From Chryseobacterium sp. MFBS3-17 (GTDB lineage Bacteria; Bacteroidota; Bacteroidia; Flavobacteriales; Weeksellaceae), in the NCBI RefSeq assembly GCF_020687745.1, contig NZ_JAJEWK010000002.1, positions 124,001 to 188,000 of the forward strand: a DNA stretch of 64,000 bases. The letters run 5' to 3'. A program made the translations under genes and the position numbers. Positions 9,496-18,557 of this stretch are shown here, one piece after another. The notes below the pieces were generated by a model. That model was given only the letters and a program-made list of their open reading frames with translations, searched no databases and had not been told where the DNA came from. Numbering within the stretch: the stretch's first letter is position 1; every line of letters begins with the position of its first letter.

Positions 9496-10266
9496 ATGAA
9501 ATATCTTTTTGCATTTATTTTAATTTATATGCCATTGATAGTATCTTCACAAAAGGACTACACCTACAAGGCAGTTTATGAGTTAACCTACAAGGCAGAC
9601 TCCACTGCCGGATACCAAAATACCCGTTTAGTCTTATTAATGAATGACAATCAGGACAGTTATTTTCAGGATTATGAAACCTACAAAAGGGATTCTGTAA
9701 ACAGTTCGCAGCTAACCGGAACAGGAGCTTTTATAAAGGATGTTGTGATAACGGACTATTCGGATCGTAAAATACATATTTCACAAACTTTTGAAAACAC
9801 AAAGGTGTATTATACGGAAACGATCCCTCAGAAATGGCAGATTAAACCTACTGAGAAACTAATCGGAACGATACAATGTAAAGAGGCGACCTTAGATGCT
9901 TATGGCAGAAAGTGGAATGCTTGTTTCGCAGAAGACTATCCGTTTCAGTTCGGACCTTATTTCTTTGCCGGTTTACCCGGACTGATTGTAAGTGTAGAAG
10001 ATGAACAGAAATTTTATCAGTTTAAGTTGGTCTCTTTCAGAAAAGAAAATCACACGGTTGCCGTAAGTGGAAAAGGTATAGAAGTACCAAAAGAAAAGTA
10101 TTATCAGATGATTTATGATGCCGATTTCAGCGGTAATTTTTTCAATAAATTCAAAATGCAGGATGCCGATGAGCAAGAGCGGTTAAAGAGAAAATTTATT
10201 GAAGGCAAGAAGAAACTTAATACCTTTCCTGTGGATCAGTCCATGCGTTATGTCTTTGAGAAGTAA
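9496..10266 (+). CDS. GLPGLI family secreted protein
   Basis: A 256-residue protein with signal peptide MKYLFAFILIYMPLIVSSQ. The family-naming motif is present exactly: FFAGLPGLIVSVED at about residues 155-168, preceded by CFAEDYPFQFGPY. The upstream part contains the usual run of beta-strand-like segments. GLPGLI proteins are a Bacteroidota-specific exported family, often found beside TonB-dependent receptors or proteases; the molecular role is not established. The gene ends a few bases before a second copy of the 3' element found after rpsJ. Composition is more A/T-rich and codon use looser than in the ribosomal genes on either side. Confidence 0.93.
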   Translation: MKYLFAFILIYMPLIVSSQKDYTYKAVYELTYKADSTAGYQNTRLVLLMNDNQDSYFQDYETYKRDSVNSSQLTGTGAFIKDVVITDYSDRKIHISQTFENTKVYYTETIPQKWQIKPTEKLIGTIQCKEATLDAYGRKWNACFAEDYPFQFGPYFFAGLPGLIVSVEDEQKFYQFKLVSFRKENHTVAVSGKGIEVPKEKYYQMIYDADFSGNFFNKFKMQDADEQERLKRKFIEGKKKLNTFPVDQSMRYVFEK

Positions 10267-10278
10267 AATGTGATTGCT

Positions 10279-10323
10279 GCACTTTGCTATGATACAGATT
10301 CCTTTTTGGGAAGCGGATTTTTT
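10279..10323 (+). repeat. Second copy of the rpsJ 3' element, with weak terminator
   Basis: CTGCACTTTGCTATGATACA matches the segment just after the rpsJ stop codon base for base; a following GGAAGCGGATTTTT is also shared. The left arm of the hairpin is shortened to ATTCC, so terminator strength is probably reduced. It stands behind the GLPGLI gene. Confidence 0.75.
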
Positions 10324-10348
10324 ATATTTTTAAGATTAAAATTTTATA

Positions 10349-10576
10349 ATGATGAAGAGCCGGTTCAAAGCACCCTTTTTAATTTTACTGATGACTTTTG
10401 CCGTGGCTTATTGTCACTTTGCTACAGAAGTTATTTTTAGTGCCAATCAAACTTTTGATGTTGCTGACTTGAAACGGGAATATTTGCAATCTCTGTTCGT
10501 AGGTTTTATGGCAGCAGTTTTTGGGGTGTTAGGTCAGTATTTTTTGTTTGATCGAAAGAAAAGAGATTTAGGATAG
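10349..10576 (+). CDS. Small predicted membrane protein
   Basis: A 75-residue protein with no family I recognise. Two hydrophobic segments are visible, at about residues 8-28 (APFLILLMTFAVAYCHFATEV) and 49-68, separated by a charged stretch with DLKREYLQ; the C-terminus RKKRDLG is positively charged and likely cytoplasmic. It starts 26 nt after the preceding terminator-like repeat and is followed by a weak hairpin at 10620. Small two-helix proteins like this are hard to judge from sequence alone; the compact hydrophobic pattern and sensible ends favour a real gene. Confidence 0.6.
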   Translation: MMKSRFKAPFLILLMTFAVAYCHFATEVIFSANQTFDVADLKREYLQSLFVGFMAAVFGVLGQYFLFDRKKRDLG

Positions 10577-10619
10577 AATGCATCCTGCATGCAATTTTTT
10601 TGGAAAAATAAGAATAGTG

Positions 10620-10646
10620 AGGCTTGGATATTATCTGAGCCTTTTC
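10620..10646 (+). terminator. Possible terminator after the small membrane protein gene
   Basis: AGGCT and AGCCT pair around a 13-nt loop and are followed by TTTT. The stem is only 5 bp. Confidence 0.45.
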
Positions 10647-10751
10647 TAATTTATTTTTCACTCTTGTGTGTTTCGTTACCTGCCAAACTACGCCTCAGAA
10701 GGCTTTTACACCTTGTTTTTTTCCAAAAACTGATATTTATCAGATTTTATC

Positions 10752-10783
10752 ATTATTTAGAATAATTAAAAATAGTACATTTG
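10752..10783 (+). promoter_or_regulatory. Siderophore-receptor promoter with Fur-like palindrome
   Basis: TACATTTG at 10776-10783 matches the -7 element TAnnTTTG. Just upstream, at 10752-10766, lies ATTATTTAGAATAAT, a perfect palindrome (ATTATT/AATAAT) continued by AT-rich bases. Fur boxes in flavobacteria have this look, and a Fur protein bound here would cover the -33 region. That the receptor is iron-regulated is inferred. Confidence 0.55.
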
Positions 10784-10806
10784 CGGCAAATAAAAAAGTA
10801 AGCTAT

Positions 10807-13005
10807 ATGAGAAAACTGACCGCTGCTATAGTACTGCTTGCCGGTGTGGCAGGAGCCCAGGCGCAAATGCGTTATGACCACTATGAACCATTAGAAGAAG
10901 ATACCCTTAAAAGAACCCGCACCATACAGGAGGTAGAACTCTTCGGGAGCAAAGGCCAGCAGCCGGAAGGTCTGGAAATCATTACCAGAATGCCGCTGAA
11001 GACCAGAGATCAGATTCAGAATATTTCGGTTATTTCGTCTAAGGTAATAGAGGATCTGGGAGGTCTTACCGTAACAGATGTAGTGAAAAACGTTTCGGGT
11101 GTCACGCTTTTTGGTTCCTATGGGGGCAACAAAGAAAGTATGTCCATCCGCGGATACCGGGGGGTGCCGGTTCTCAAAAATGGGGTGCGCATGGATTCAG
11201 ATTTCAGAACCAGTGCCATGCTTACCGATATGCAGGGCGTAGAAACCATTCAGGTGATCAAAGGTTCTGCTGCCATCACACAGGGGGTAGCTGCCGGGCT
11301 GGGAGATGCCGGTGGGGTCATCAATATCGTAACCAAAAAGCCACATTTCATTAACTCGGCCAAAGTAGGAATGCGTGTGGGAAGCTGGGATATGTATCGT
11401 CCGTTCTTTGATGTACAGCAGGTGCTGGATACCCAGAATAAAGTTGCTGTAAGGCTTAATGGTGCCTATCAGCAAAATAACAGCTTCAGAAACGGCGTTT
11501 CGGCAGACAGAATCTATGTGAACCCGTCTATCGCCTACCGCCCGGATGATAAAACCCAGATCAATGTGGAAATGGATTACTTCAACAGTAACAATACCCC
11601 GGACAGAGGTACCGTGAACCTGAGTGACGACTCCGCAAATAACCTGTATGTCATGCCAAAAGGTAAATTCCTGGGATTCCGTACAGACAATAACCATACA
11701 GAAAGTTATAACTTCGCTTCAAATGTGGTCAGAAAACTGAATGACCAGTTCAAACTGAGAGCAGCTTATTACAACTCCAACTATAATAATGAAAGTATTG
11801 CATCCAGCATCGGGAAAGGTAATGCAGCGACCAATTACGCTGTAAGAAGCCGTGGACTGTCCAAATCTGAGCGCGAGGACAATAATCAGACCTTCCAGTT
11901 TGATTTCATCGGGCAGGATGTGTACACCGGGAAAATCAAACACACCTTTCAGACCGGGTTCGACTGGTCACAGTCCAATGTACTGACGACTTCTTATGGT
12001 GCCAAAAACAATGTGGACCAGATCAATGTACTGGAGGATATTACCAATGTTCTCCCTGCCGGGGTTACCCTGGAATTCGGAGGTCCTACCGGAACTTCCA
12101 GATCGCTGGCAAGCCACATGGGACTGATGGCGCAGGACGTCATCACCTTCAACAAATATCTGAAAGCCGTACTCGGCGTGCGCTACAGTAAATTGCACGG
12201 GGTGCCGGAAGGTGAGGAATTTGACGCATGGAACCCTTCCTTCGGACTGATGGTTTCGCCTAAAGAAAACATGAACATCTTCGGGTCTTATACCAGCACC
12301 ACATCGCTACGCGGAGCCAATAACCCGGTTTTGGGCGGCGGCACCGTAGGACCGGAGCGTACCGATCAGTTTGAGGCAGGTCTGAAATCCGACTGGCTGG
12401 ATGAAAAACTGAGATTTAATGTGACTTTGTTCCATGCACTGACCGATAACCTTTCTTATTCCATTCTGAATGAAGCAGGACAGGCTACCGGCGACTACGG
12501 ACTTGCCGGTCAGCTAAAAAGACAAGGGGCAGAGGTAGAACTCATCGGTAGAGTAATGCCCAACCTTCAGGTGATGGCGGGTTATGCATATCTGGATGCG
12601 CAATACCAGGAATCACCGGCGTATATGGACGGCAGTGCCCCTATGAACACGCCACAACATACGGCAAACGGCTGGGTAAACTATAAATTCAACCAAGGAT
12701 TCGTGCGCGGACTGGATCTGGGTGTGGGCGTGTACCACGTAGGGGCAAGACCGGTAGATAACTTTACCAAGAAAACCATCCAGAGCGGTCACGTAAATTC
12801 AGTGGAGCCGGGAGTGAAACCATTTGATCTTACCGCTTATACTACGGTGGAGGCGCAGATTGGATATACCTACAACGGATTCGGAGTGCGGGTGTTTTTC
12901 AATAACCTGACAGATGTAGTGAACTACAGCTCATACTACCGTGGTGGTTACCTGGATCAGATTCAGCCCCGTAACTTCTCGGCACAGCTGACGTATCAGT
13001 TTTAA
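10807..13005 (+). CDS. TonB-dependent siderophore receptor
   Basis: A 732-residue outer-membrane receptor from the ATG at 10807; the frame is open 47 codons further upstream but those codons overlap the promoter and encode nothing signal-like. Signal peptide MRKLTAAIVLLAGVAGAQA. The plug domain begins near residue 65 with QIQNISVISSKVIEDLGG and contains SIRGYRG and VIKGSAAITQGVAAGLGDAGGVINIVTKKP, typical of FhuE/FpvA-type ferric-siderophore receptors. The rest is a 22-strand barrel with aromatic strand ends, closing with QPRNFSAQLTYQF and its C-terminal Phe. Energy comes from TonB-ExbBD, which are not in this window. Substrate is likely a hydroxamate or catecholate ferric complex, but cannot be told. 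Confidence 0.93.
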   Translation: MRKLTAAIVLLAGVAGAQAQMRYDHYEPLEEDTLKRTRTIQEVELFGSKGQQPEGLEIITRMPLKTRDQIQNISVISSKVIEDLGGLTVTDVVKNVSGVTLFGSYGGNKESMSIRGYRGVPVLKNGVRMDSDFRTSAMLTDMQGVETIQVIKGSAAITQGVAAGLGDAGGVINIVTKKPHFINSAKVGMRVGSWDMYRPFFDVQQVLDTQNKVAVRLNGAYQQNNSFRNGVSADRIYVNPSIAYRPDDKTQINVEMDYFNSNNTPDRGTVNLSDDSANNLYVMPKGKFLGFRTDNNHTESYNFASNVVRKLNDQFKLRAAYYNSNYNNESIASSIGKGNAATNYAVRSRGLSKSEREDNNQTFQFDFIGQDVYTGKIKHTFQTGFDWSQSNVLTTSYGAKNNVDQINVLEDITNVLPAGVTLEFGGPTGTSRSLASHMGLMAQDVITFNKYLKAVLGVRYSKLHGVPEGEEFDAWNPSFGLMVSPKENMNIFGSYTSTTSLRGANNPVLGGGTVGPERTDQFEAGLKSDWLDEKLRFNVTLFHALTDNLSYSILNEAGQATGDYGLAGQLKRQGAEVELIGRVMPNLQVMAGYAYLDAQYQESPAYMDGSAPMNTPQHTANGWVNYKFNQGFVRGLDLGVGVYHVGARPVDNFTKKTIQSGHVNSVEPGVKPFDLTAYTTVEAQIGYTYNGFGVRVFFNNLTDVVNYSSYYRGGYLDQIQPRNFSAQLTYQF

Positions 13006-13118
13006 TCAGTTTTACATTCATAACAAAGGTACGTGTGCTTTTACCGTAGTTTGAGAAAAAATTTCAGATAAGCCCGGAATTCCCTTTCAGCAGATGGAAG
13101 TCATTTCAAGGACTACGG

Positions 13119-13166
13119 CTTTTGCCATGCTACAAAAATCCCTTTTCGCAAGAAGAGGGATTTTTT
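13119..13166 (+). terminator. Strong terminator after the siderophore receptor, third copy of the 3' tag
   Basis: AAAAATCCCTTTT and AAGAGGGATTTTT form a 13-bp stem with one mismatch, followed by T. The bases before it, CTTTTGCCATGCTACAAAAA, are a variant of the tag seen before the terminators at 9.03 and 10.30 kb. Confidence 0.9.
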
Positions 13167-13878
13167 GTGATGGGCGGTGCAGACGGCGTGCTCTTTTTTG
13201 CCACCTTCTATTTTTTAGGAGTACACGTCAAGAGGTTCCGTTCACTTCAATCGCCGGCTGTACGCTCATACTCCTCCCGCCTGCGCATAGGCCTGCGCCT
13301 GGTGCGGGGTAACCGCTGCCATCCGGACTATGATCCGGCAGGGGCATTCTTCAGATCCGGGGTGAGGCTGGCACATCAATGGTCGTCAACTGATCTGATG
13401 ATGATTTTCCATAGAAAACCGTTCATCATCCCACGCATTGCTGACTGAACGTTAACATCCATATATTATAATGTGTTATCTTCTGCATCAGTAACCTTCT
13501 TTTTGCTTTAAGGTCTGTGAGCATCAGCAGTGAAAGTCTTGATTTGCTGTTCCCGCACCGTAGGTGCCTGCTGTTCATAGCAGCAAATGTCACAGTAAGA
13601 TCTGAGCTCTGTAGGAGCGCACTGTTAATCACACATTTCAATTCCTGTGGATTCTTGGGCAAATCCACCCTCCCGGACGGTATGCTCTTCACTTTCTTTT
13701 CTAAAATAAATTTGTTTGTTTCCTTCATCATGAGCATGCTGCTTTTCCTCTCTTGCTCTTCATGGTAAAATACGGCACCACCTGTTACAGAAAGCCTGAA
13801 AATCCGGGTGCCTGTTTCAGGAATCAAAATCATATTCCTGCGCTGCTGAATTAAATTCAAAATATTTTAACTCACTGT
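13167..13878. other. About 0.7 kb without a recognisable gene
   Basis: Open frames exist on both strands (for example 13426-13860 minus, 144 codons, and 13122-13448 plus, which begins inside the terminator) but none shows a family motif, a signal peptide or a convincing start. The part from 13240 to 13370 is clearly richer in G and C than the surroundings and contains a CCGGA/TCCGG hairpin near 13322-13339. It may be decayed coding sequence or an untranslated region. No RNA gene was recognised. Confidence 0.5.
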
Positions 13879-13908
13879 TTGTCAATTGAAATATTCTTCA
13901 TAAATTTG
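13879..13908 (+). promoter_or_regulatory. Bacteroidota-type promoter of the rplC-rplQ gene run
   Basis: TTG at 13879-13881, exactly 19 nt, then TAAATTTG at 13901-13908. About 97 nt of leader follow before rplC. This is as close to the phylum consensus as the rpsL promoter and explains how the large ribosomal operon is expressed although rpsJ is cut off upstream. Confidence 0.85.
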
Positions 13909-14005
13909 CACTCTCATTTTGGGGGAGAAGTATGCCTAATCAAGAAATAGAAATTGCTTCGGAGCCGGAAATGAAATAAGTGAAACAACAGATATATATT
14001 AAATA

Positions 14006-14629
14006 ATGTCAGGTATTATTGGAAAAAAAGTCGGGATGACTTCCCTGTTTAACGAAGAAGGAAAGAATATTCCTTGTACCGTTATCCAGGCGGGGCCATG
14101 CTCGGTTTTACAGGTCAGAACCGTAGAGACTGATGGCTACAAAGGCGTACAGTTAGGTTTCGATGACAAGAGTGAGAAGAACGTTGGAAAAGCGTTGGCC
14201 GGCCATTTTAAGAAGGCAGGTTCTGCTCCTAAGGCTAAATTGGTAGAATTCAACCATGGATTCGATGATTTAAAGGTAGGAGATGAAGTGAAGGTTAACT
14301 TGTTTGCAGAAGGAGAATATGTGGATGTAACAGGTACTTCAAAAGGTAAAGGATTCCAGGGTGTTGTAAAAAGACACAACTTTGGAGGGGTAATGCAGGC
14401 TACACACGGTCAGCACAACAGATTGAGAGCGCCGGGTTCTATTGGTGCGGGATCTGATCCGTCCAGAGTATTTAAAGGGATGAGAATGGCCGGAAGAATG
14501 GGAGGTAAGCAGGTAACTGTACAAAACCTTGAGGTTCTGAAAGTAGATGAAGAACAAAATCTTCTGATCGTAAAAGGGGCAATTCCGGGGGCTATTAATT
14601 CATATGTAATTGTAAGAAGATGGAACTAG
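14006..14629 (+). CDS. rplC: Large ribosomal subunit protein uL3
   Basis: A 207-residue L3, one of the two proteins that start 50S assembly, reaching with a loop towards the peptidyl transferase centre. Recognised by [37 protein letters not shown] and the glycine-rich loop [17 protein letters not shown] with the Gln that is methylated in relatives. First gene of this transcript. Its last ten bases overlap the start of rplD. Confidence 0.99.
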   Translation: MSGIIGKKVGMTSLFNEEGKNIPCTVIQAGPCSVLQVRTVETDGYKGVQLGFDDKSEKNVGKALAGHFKKAGSAPKAKLVEFNHGFDDLKVGDEVKVNLFAEGEYVDVTGTSKGKGFQGVVKRHNFGGVMQATHGQHNRLRAPGSIGAGSDPSRVFKGMRMAGRMGGKQVTVQNLEVLKVDEEQNLLIVKGAIPGAINSYVIVRRWN

Positions 14630-15249
14630 TAGTATTAAACAATACCGGTAAAGATACCGGAAGAAAAGTGACCCTGGATGATTCTGTATTCGGAATTGAG
14701 CCAAACAGCCACGCGGTATATCTGGAAGTGAAGCAATTCCTTGCTGCACAAAGACAGGGAACTCATAAATCTAAGGAAAGAAGCGAAATTACCGCTTCTA
14801 CCAGAAAACTTAAGAAGCAAAAAGGTTCAGGATCTGCGAGATACGGTGATATTAAGTCGCCTACTTTCAAAGGTGGGGGTAGAGTTTTTGGTCCGAAACC
14901 AAGAGACTACCGTTTCAAACTGAACAAAGCGCTTAAGAGATTGGCCAAGAAATCTGTTCTGTCTCAGAAAATGAGAGAAAACAGCATTAAAGTAATGGAA
15001 GACCTGAGCATGAACGCTCCTAAAACCAAAGATTTCATCACGTTACTGAACGCGCTGGAGCTCAATGGTAAGAAGTCATTGTTCATTATTCCTGAAGCAA
15101 ATAAGAATGTGTATTTATCTTCAAGAAACCTACCGAAAACCAAAGTTCTGAACTATAACGAAATCAGTTCTTATGACTTGGTCAATGCAGGTGAGATTGT
15201 TTTCTTTGAAGGTGCGGTAGAAAAATTCCAGGATAACCTAAAGAAATAA
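14620..15249 (+). CDS. rplD: Large ribosomal subunit protein uL4
   Basis: A 209-residue L4, whose extended loop lines the peptide exit tunnel. The loop sequence is visible as [22 protein letters not shown] followed by [13 protein letters not shown]. In E. coli L4 represses the S10 operon by binding its leader; with rpsJ detached, any such control here would act on the leader between 13909 and 14005, where I see no clear matching structure. The start codon lies inside the end of rplC (10-nt overlap), which suggests coupled translation. Confidence 0.99.
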   Translation: MELVVLNNTGKDTGRKVTLDDSVFGIEPNSHAVYLEVKQFLAAQRQGTHKSKERSEITASTRKLKKQKGSGSARYGDIKSPTFKGGGRVFGPKPRDYRFKLNKALKRLAKKSVLSQKMRENSIKVMEDLSMNAPKTKDFITLLNALELNGKKSLFIIPEANKNVYLSSRNLPKTKVLNYNEISSYDLVNAGEIVFFEGAVEKFQDNLKK

Positions 15250-15252
15250 ATC

Positions 15253-15540
15253 ATGTCAGTTATTATAAAACCAGTTATTTCAGAAAAAGCAAACTACCTT
15301 ACTGAACTTAGAGGAGACTATTCTTTTTTGGTAAACCCGAAAGCGAATAAAATCCAGATTAAGAAAGCGGTAGAAGATGCTTACGGTGTGAAAGTAGCAG
15401 ACGTCAGAACCATGATTTATGCTCCTAAAGTGTCTGCAAAATACACCAAGAAAGGACTTCAGGTTGGGAAAACCAACAAACTGAAAAAAGCGGTTATTAC
15501 CCTTGCAGAAGGAGAAGTGTTAGACGTATTTTCAGTATAA
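15253..15540 (+). CDS. rplW: Large ribosomal subunit protein uL23
   Basis: A 95-residue L23, located at the exit of the peptide tunnel, where trigger factor and SRP dock. It begins SVIIKPVISEKANYL and carries NPKANKIQIKKAVEDAYGVKVADVRT, the usual core; the Glu used for trigger-factor contact lies in the loop region. Only 3 nt separate it from rplD, 33 nt from rplB. Confidence 0.99.
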   Translation: MSVIIKPVISEKANYLTELRGDYSFLVNPKANKIQIKKAVEDAYGVKVADVRTMIYAPKVSAKYTKKGLQVGKTNKLKKAVITLAEGEVLDVFSV

Positions 15541-15573
15541 ATTAAGCGTAGTAAATAATTATAAACAATAGTA

Positions 15574-16395
15574 ATGTCTGTTAGAAAATTAAAACCTATC
15601 ACCCCGGGACAGAGATTCAGAGTTGTAAACAACTTTGAGGAAATTACTACCAACAAGCCAGAGAAATCTCTTACGGTTGGTATTAAAAAGTCAGGTGGAC
15701 GTAACCAAACAGGTAAAATGACCATGCGTTACACCGGAGGTGGACACAAAAAGAAATACAGAATTATAGACTTCAAGAGAAATAAATTCAATGTTGAAGC
15801 TACTGTAAAAACTGTAGAGTACGATCCGAACAGAACTGCTTTCATAGCACTGCTGGAGTACGCGGACGGAGAGAAGAGATACATCATCGCTCCAAACGGT
15901 ATCAAGGTAGATCAGAAAGTAATCTCTTCAGAATCTGCAGAACCGAATGTAGGGAACGCCATGAAATTGAAACACATTCCACTGGGTACCGTAATTTCAT
16001 GTATCGAAATGAGACCAGGACAAGGGGCAATTTTGGCCAGAAGTGCAGGATCCTCTGCACAGCTTACCTCCAGAGACGGTAAGTATGCCATCATTAAACT
16101 GCCTTCCGGAGAATCCAGAATGATCCTTACAGAATGTATGGCCATGATTGGATCCGTATCCAACTCGGACCACCAGCTTACCGTATCCGGTAAAGCGGGT
16201 AGAAGCAGATGGCTGGGAAGAAGACCTAGAACAAGAGCGGTAGTAATGAACCCTGTAGATCACCCGATGGGTGGTGGTGAGGGACGTTCATCCGGAGGTC
16301 ACCCAAGATCCAGAAACGGTATGCCTGCTAAAGGTTACAAAACCAGAAAGAAAAACAAAGCGTCTAACCGATTCATCGTCTCTAAAAGAAAATAA
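15574..16395 (+). CDS. rplB: Large ribosomal subunit protein uL2
   Basis: A 273-residue L2, required for subunit joining and for the shape of the peptidyl transferase centre. Characteristic blocks are [20 protein letters not shown] near residue 40 and [21 protein letters not shown] near 225, the latter containing the His essential in E. coli. Normal length. rpsS follows after 2 nt. Confidence 0.99.
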   Translation: MSVRKLKPITPGQRFRVVNNFEEITTNKPEKSLTVGIKKSGGRNQTGKMTMRYTGGGHKKKYRIIDFKRNKFNVEATVKTVEYDPNRTAFIALLEYADGEKRYIIAPNGIKVDQKVISSESAEPNVGNAMKLKHIPLGTVISCIEMRPGQGAILARSAGSSAQLTSRDGKYAIIKLPSGESRMILTECMAMIGSVSNSDHQLTVSGKAGRSRWLGRRPRTRAVVMNPVDHPMGGGEGRSSGGHPRSRNGMPAKGYKTRKKNKASNRFIVSKRK

Positions 16396-16397
16396 TT

Positions 16398-16676
16398 ATG
16401 GCAAGATCACTTAAGAAAGGACCTTTCATTCATCATACTTTAGAGAAGAAGGTTCAGGCAAATATAGAGTCTAATAAAAAGACTGTAATCAAAACTTGGT
16501 CCAGAGCATCTATGATCTCTCCGGACTTCGTAGGGCAAACCATCGCAGTACATAACGGGAAATCTTTTATCCCGGTATATGTTACAGAAAACATGGTAGG
16601 CCACAAGTTAGGCGAATTTTCTCCGACAAGATCTTTCAGAGGTCACGGTGGTAACAAAAATAAAGGAAGCAGATAA
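16398..16676 (+). CDS. rpsS: Small ribosomal subunit protein uS19
   Basis: A 92-residue S19 in the head of the 30S subunit, contacting S13 and the A-site tRNA. It starts [18 protein letters not shown] and contains [24 protein letters not shown], the standard signature. Two bases separate it from rplV. Confidence 0.99.
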   Translation: MARSLKKGPFIHHTLEKKVQANIESNKKTVIKTWSRASMISPDFVGQTIAVHNGKSFIPVYVTENMVGHKLGEFSPTRSFRGHGGNKNKGSR

Positions 16677-16678
16677 TC

Positions 16679-17080
16679 ATGGGATCAAGAAAACACGATA
16701 GCGCATTAGCTAGAAAAGTAGTAAAGAAAGATGTGATCAGTGCACGTCTGAACGACTGTCCTTCTTCTCCTAGAAAAATGAGATTGGTTGCTGATATCAT
16801 CAGAGGAGAACAAGTAGACAAAGCTCTTTATATCCTGAAGTATTCTAAAAAAGATGCTTCCGGTAAACTGGAAAAACTTCTTCTTTCTGCCATTGCAAAC
16901 TGGCAGACCAAGAACGAAGGAGCAGATATAGAAGAAGCAAACCTGATCGTTAAAGAAATATTTGTAGACAGTGCAAGACAATTGAAGAGACTGAGACCGG
17001 CTCCACAAGGAAGAGGTCACAGAATCAGAAAAAGATCTAACCACGTTACAATCATTTTAGACTCACAAGACAATAAATAA
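16679..17080 (+). CDS. rplV: Large ribosomal subunit protein uL22
   Basis: A 133-residue L22, whose long hairpin narrows the exit tunnel and is where macrolide-resistance changes arise. The loop region reads [22 protein letters not shown], wild type in appearance. The N-terminal extension [17 protein letters not shown] is common in Bacteroidota. It lies 8 nt before rpsC. Confidence 0.99.
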   Translation: MGSRKHDSALARKVVKKDVISARLNDCPSSPRKMRLVADIIRGEQVDKALYILKYSKKDASGKLEKLLLSAIANWQTKNEGADIEEANLIVKEIFVDSARQLKRLRPAPQGRGHRIRKRSNHVTIILDSQDNK

Positions 17081-17088
17081 TTCAAGGT

Positions 17089-17826
17089 ATGGGACAGAAG
17101 ACAAATCCAATTGGTAACAGATTAGGTATCATCAGAGGATGGGATTCTAACTGGTATGGCGGAAACGATTATGGAGACAAAATCGCGGAAGACTATAAAA
17201 TCAGAAGATACCTTGAAGCAAGATTATCTAAAGGCGGTGTTTCTAGAATCTATATAGAAAGAACACTGAAATTAGTAACCGTAACCATCACTACTGCAAG
17301 ACCGGGATTAATCATCGGTAAAGGCGGTCAGGAAGTTGATAAACTGAAAGAAGAACTGAAAAAACTTACCGGTAAGGATGTTCAGATCAATATCTTCGAA
17401 ATCAAAAGACCTGAACTGGATGCAGTATTGGTAGCAGACAGCATTGCAAAACAAATCGAAAACCGTATCTCTTACAGAAGAGCTGTGAAAATGGCTATTG
17501 CTTCTACCATGAGAATGGGTGCAGAAGGAATCAAAGTAATGGTTTCCGGACGTTTGAACGGTGCTGAAATGGCAAGAAGCGAATCCTTCAAGGAAGGCAG
17601 AATTCCATTGTCCACTTTCCGTGCAGATATCGATTATCACATTGGTGAAGCGCTTACACAGTACGGTAAACTTGGGGTGAAAGTTTGGATCATGAAAGGA
17701 GAAGTGTATGGTAAAAGAGAACTTACACCACTGGTAGGACAACAGCAGAAGAGATCCGGCGGCAGAGAAAGAAATGATCGCGGCGGAGACAGAGATAGAA
17801 GACCAAGAAGAAATAATAACAACTAA
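17089..17826 (+). CDS. rpsC: Small ribosomal subunit protein uS3
   Basis: A 245-residue S3 at the mRNA entry site, with helicase function together with S4 and S5. The KH domain signature [21 protein letters not shown] is near residue 75. The C-terminus has a low-complexity basic/Asn tail ([20 protein letters not shown]), common in the phylum. A 94-nt spacer made largely of short repeats separates it from rplP. Confidence 0.99.
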   Translation: MGQKTNPIGNRLGIIRGWDSNWYGGNDYGDKIAEDYKIRRYLEARLSKGGVSRIYIERTLKLVTVTITTARPGLIIGKGGQEVDKLKEELKKLTGKDVQINIFEIKRPELDAVLVADSIAKQIENRISYRRAVKMAIASTMRMGAEGIKVMVSGRLNGAEMARSESFKEGRIPLSTFRADIDYHIGEALTQYGKLGVKVWIMKGEVYGKRELTPLVGQQQKRSGGRERNDRGGDRDRRPRRNNNN

Positions 17827-17871
17827 AATTTTAGATGATATTTTTTAAATTTTAAATCACCGTTACTTTTT

Positions 17872-17916
17872 TAAAATCTGAAAACTAAAATCTAGAATCT
17901 AAAATCTAAAATTTAA
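17872..17916 (+). repeat. AATCTAAA-type short tandem repeat in the rpsC-rplP spacer
   Basis: The spacer repeats variants of AAAATCT/AATCTAAA about five times. Related short repeats occupy other spacers of the same operon at 19220-19247, 22671-22705 and 25841-25866. Confidence 0.7.
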
Positions 17917-17920
17917 GATA

Positions 17921-18346
17921 ATGTTACAACCAAGAAGAACCAAATTCCGTCGTGTTCACAAAATGAAGATGAAAGGAAATGCGCAAAGAGGAGCACAACT
18001 TGCGTATGGAACTTTCGGAATCAAAGCTACAGACGGAGCGTGGATTACAGCAAGACAAATCGAAGCAGCCCGTATTGCTGCTACGAGATATATGAAGAGA
18101 GAAGGTCAGCTATGGATCAAAATATTCCCGGATAAGCCAATTACCAAAAAACCTGCAGAAGTACGTATGGGTAAAGGTAAAGGTGCCGTAGAATATTGGG
18201 TAGCCGTAGTGAAACCCGGTAAAGTGATGTTCGAAATCGGTGGGGTACCTTACGATGTAGCGAAGGAAGCACTGAGACTGGCAGCACAGAAATTACCTGT
18301 AGTGACTAAATTTATCGTTGCGAACGATTTTGTTAAACCTGAATAA
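17921..18346 (+). CDS. rplP: Large ribosomal subunit protein uL16
   Basis: A 141-residue L16 at the A-site of the 50S subunit, needed late in assembly. Recognised by [19 protein letters not shown] and [19 protein letters not shown]. The Arg that relatives hydroxylate should lie in RMGKGKG. rpmC follows after 11 nt. Confidence 0.99.
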   Translation: MLQPRRTKFRRVHKMKMKGNAQRGAQLAYGTFGIKATDGAWITARQIEAARIAATRYMKREGQLWIKIFPDKPITKKPAEVRMGKGKGAVEYWVAVVKPGKVMFEIGGVPYDVAKEALRLAAQKLPVVTKFIVANDFVKPE

Positions 18347-18357
18347 ATCTTTGTATT

Positions 18358-18546
18358 ATGAAAAATGCTGATATCAAAAATTTAAGCGTTGGAGATCTAC
18401 AAAACAAACTGGCAGAACTGAAGGCCGAGTACAGCAAAACGAAACTGGCTCATAAGATCAGCCCTGTAGAAAACCCGATTCAAATCAGAGATTTGAGAAG
18501 AACAATCGCAAGATTAAATACTGAATTAACCGCTAAACAACAATAA
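18358..18546 (+). CDS. rpmC: Large ribosomal subunit protein uL29
   Basis: A 62-residue two-helix protein beside the tunnel exit, forming with L23 the SRP docking area. It has the usual [17 protein letters not shown] start and [18 protein letters not shown] in the second helix. Position between rplP and rpsQ matches the conserved order. Confidence 0.97.
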   Translation: MKNADIKNLSVGDLQNKLAELKAEYSKTKLAHKISPVENPIQIRDLRRTIARLNTELTAKQQ

Positions 18547-18557
18547 TTCATTTTACA

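Noticed and set aside
10666-10806. 47 extra N-terminal codons for the siderophore receptor
   Set aside because: They contain the promoter and Fur-like palindrome; a perfect signal peptide begins at 10807.
13300-13345. FMN-riboswitch-like letters (AGTCCGGATGG on the minus strand)
   Set aside because: Only one conserved block matches; the other helices and the GCCGACGGT element are absent, and no riboflavin gene follows.
13426-13860. 144-codon frame on the minus strand before rplC
   Set aside because: No signal, motif or plausible promoter; it overlaps the GC shift and ends arbitrarily. Kept only as a note to the unassigned region.
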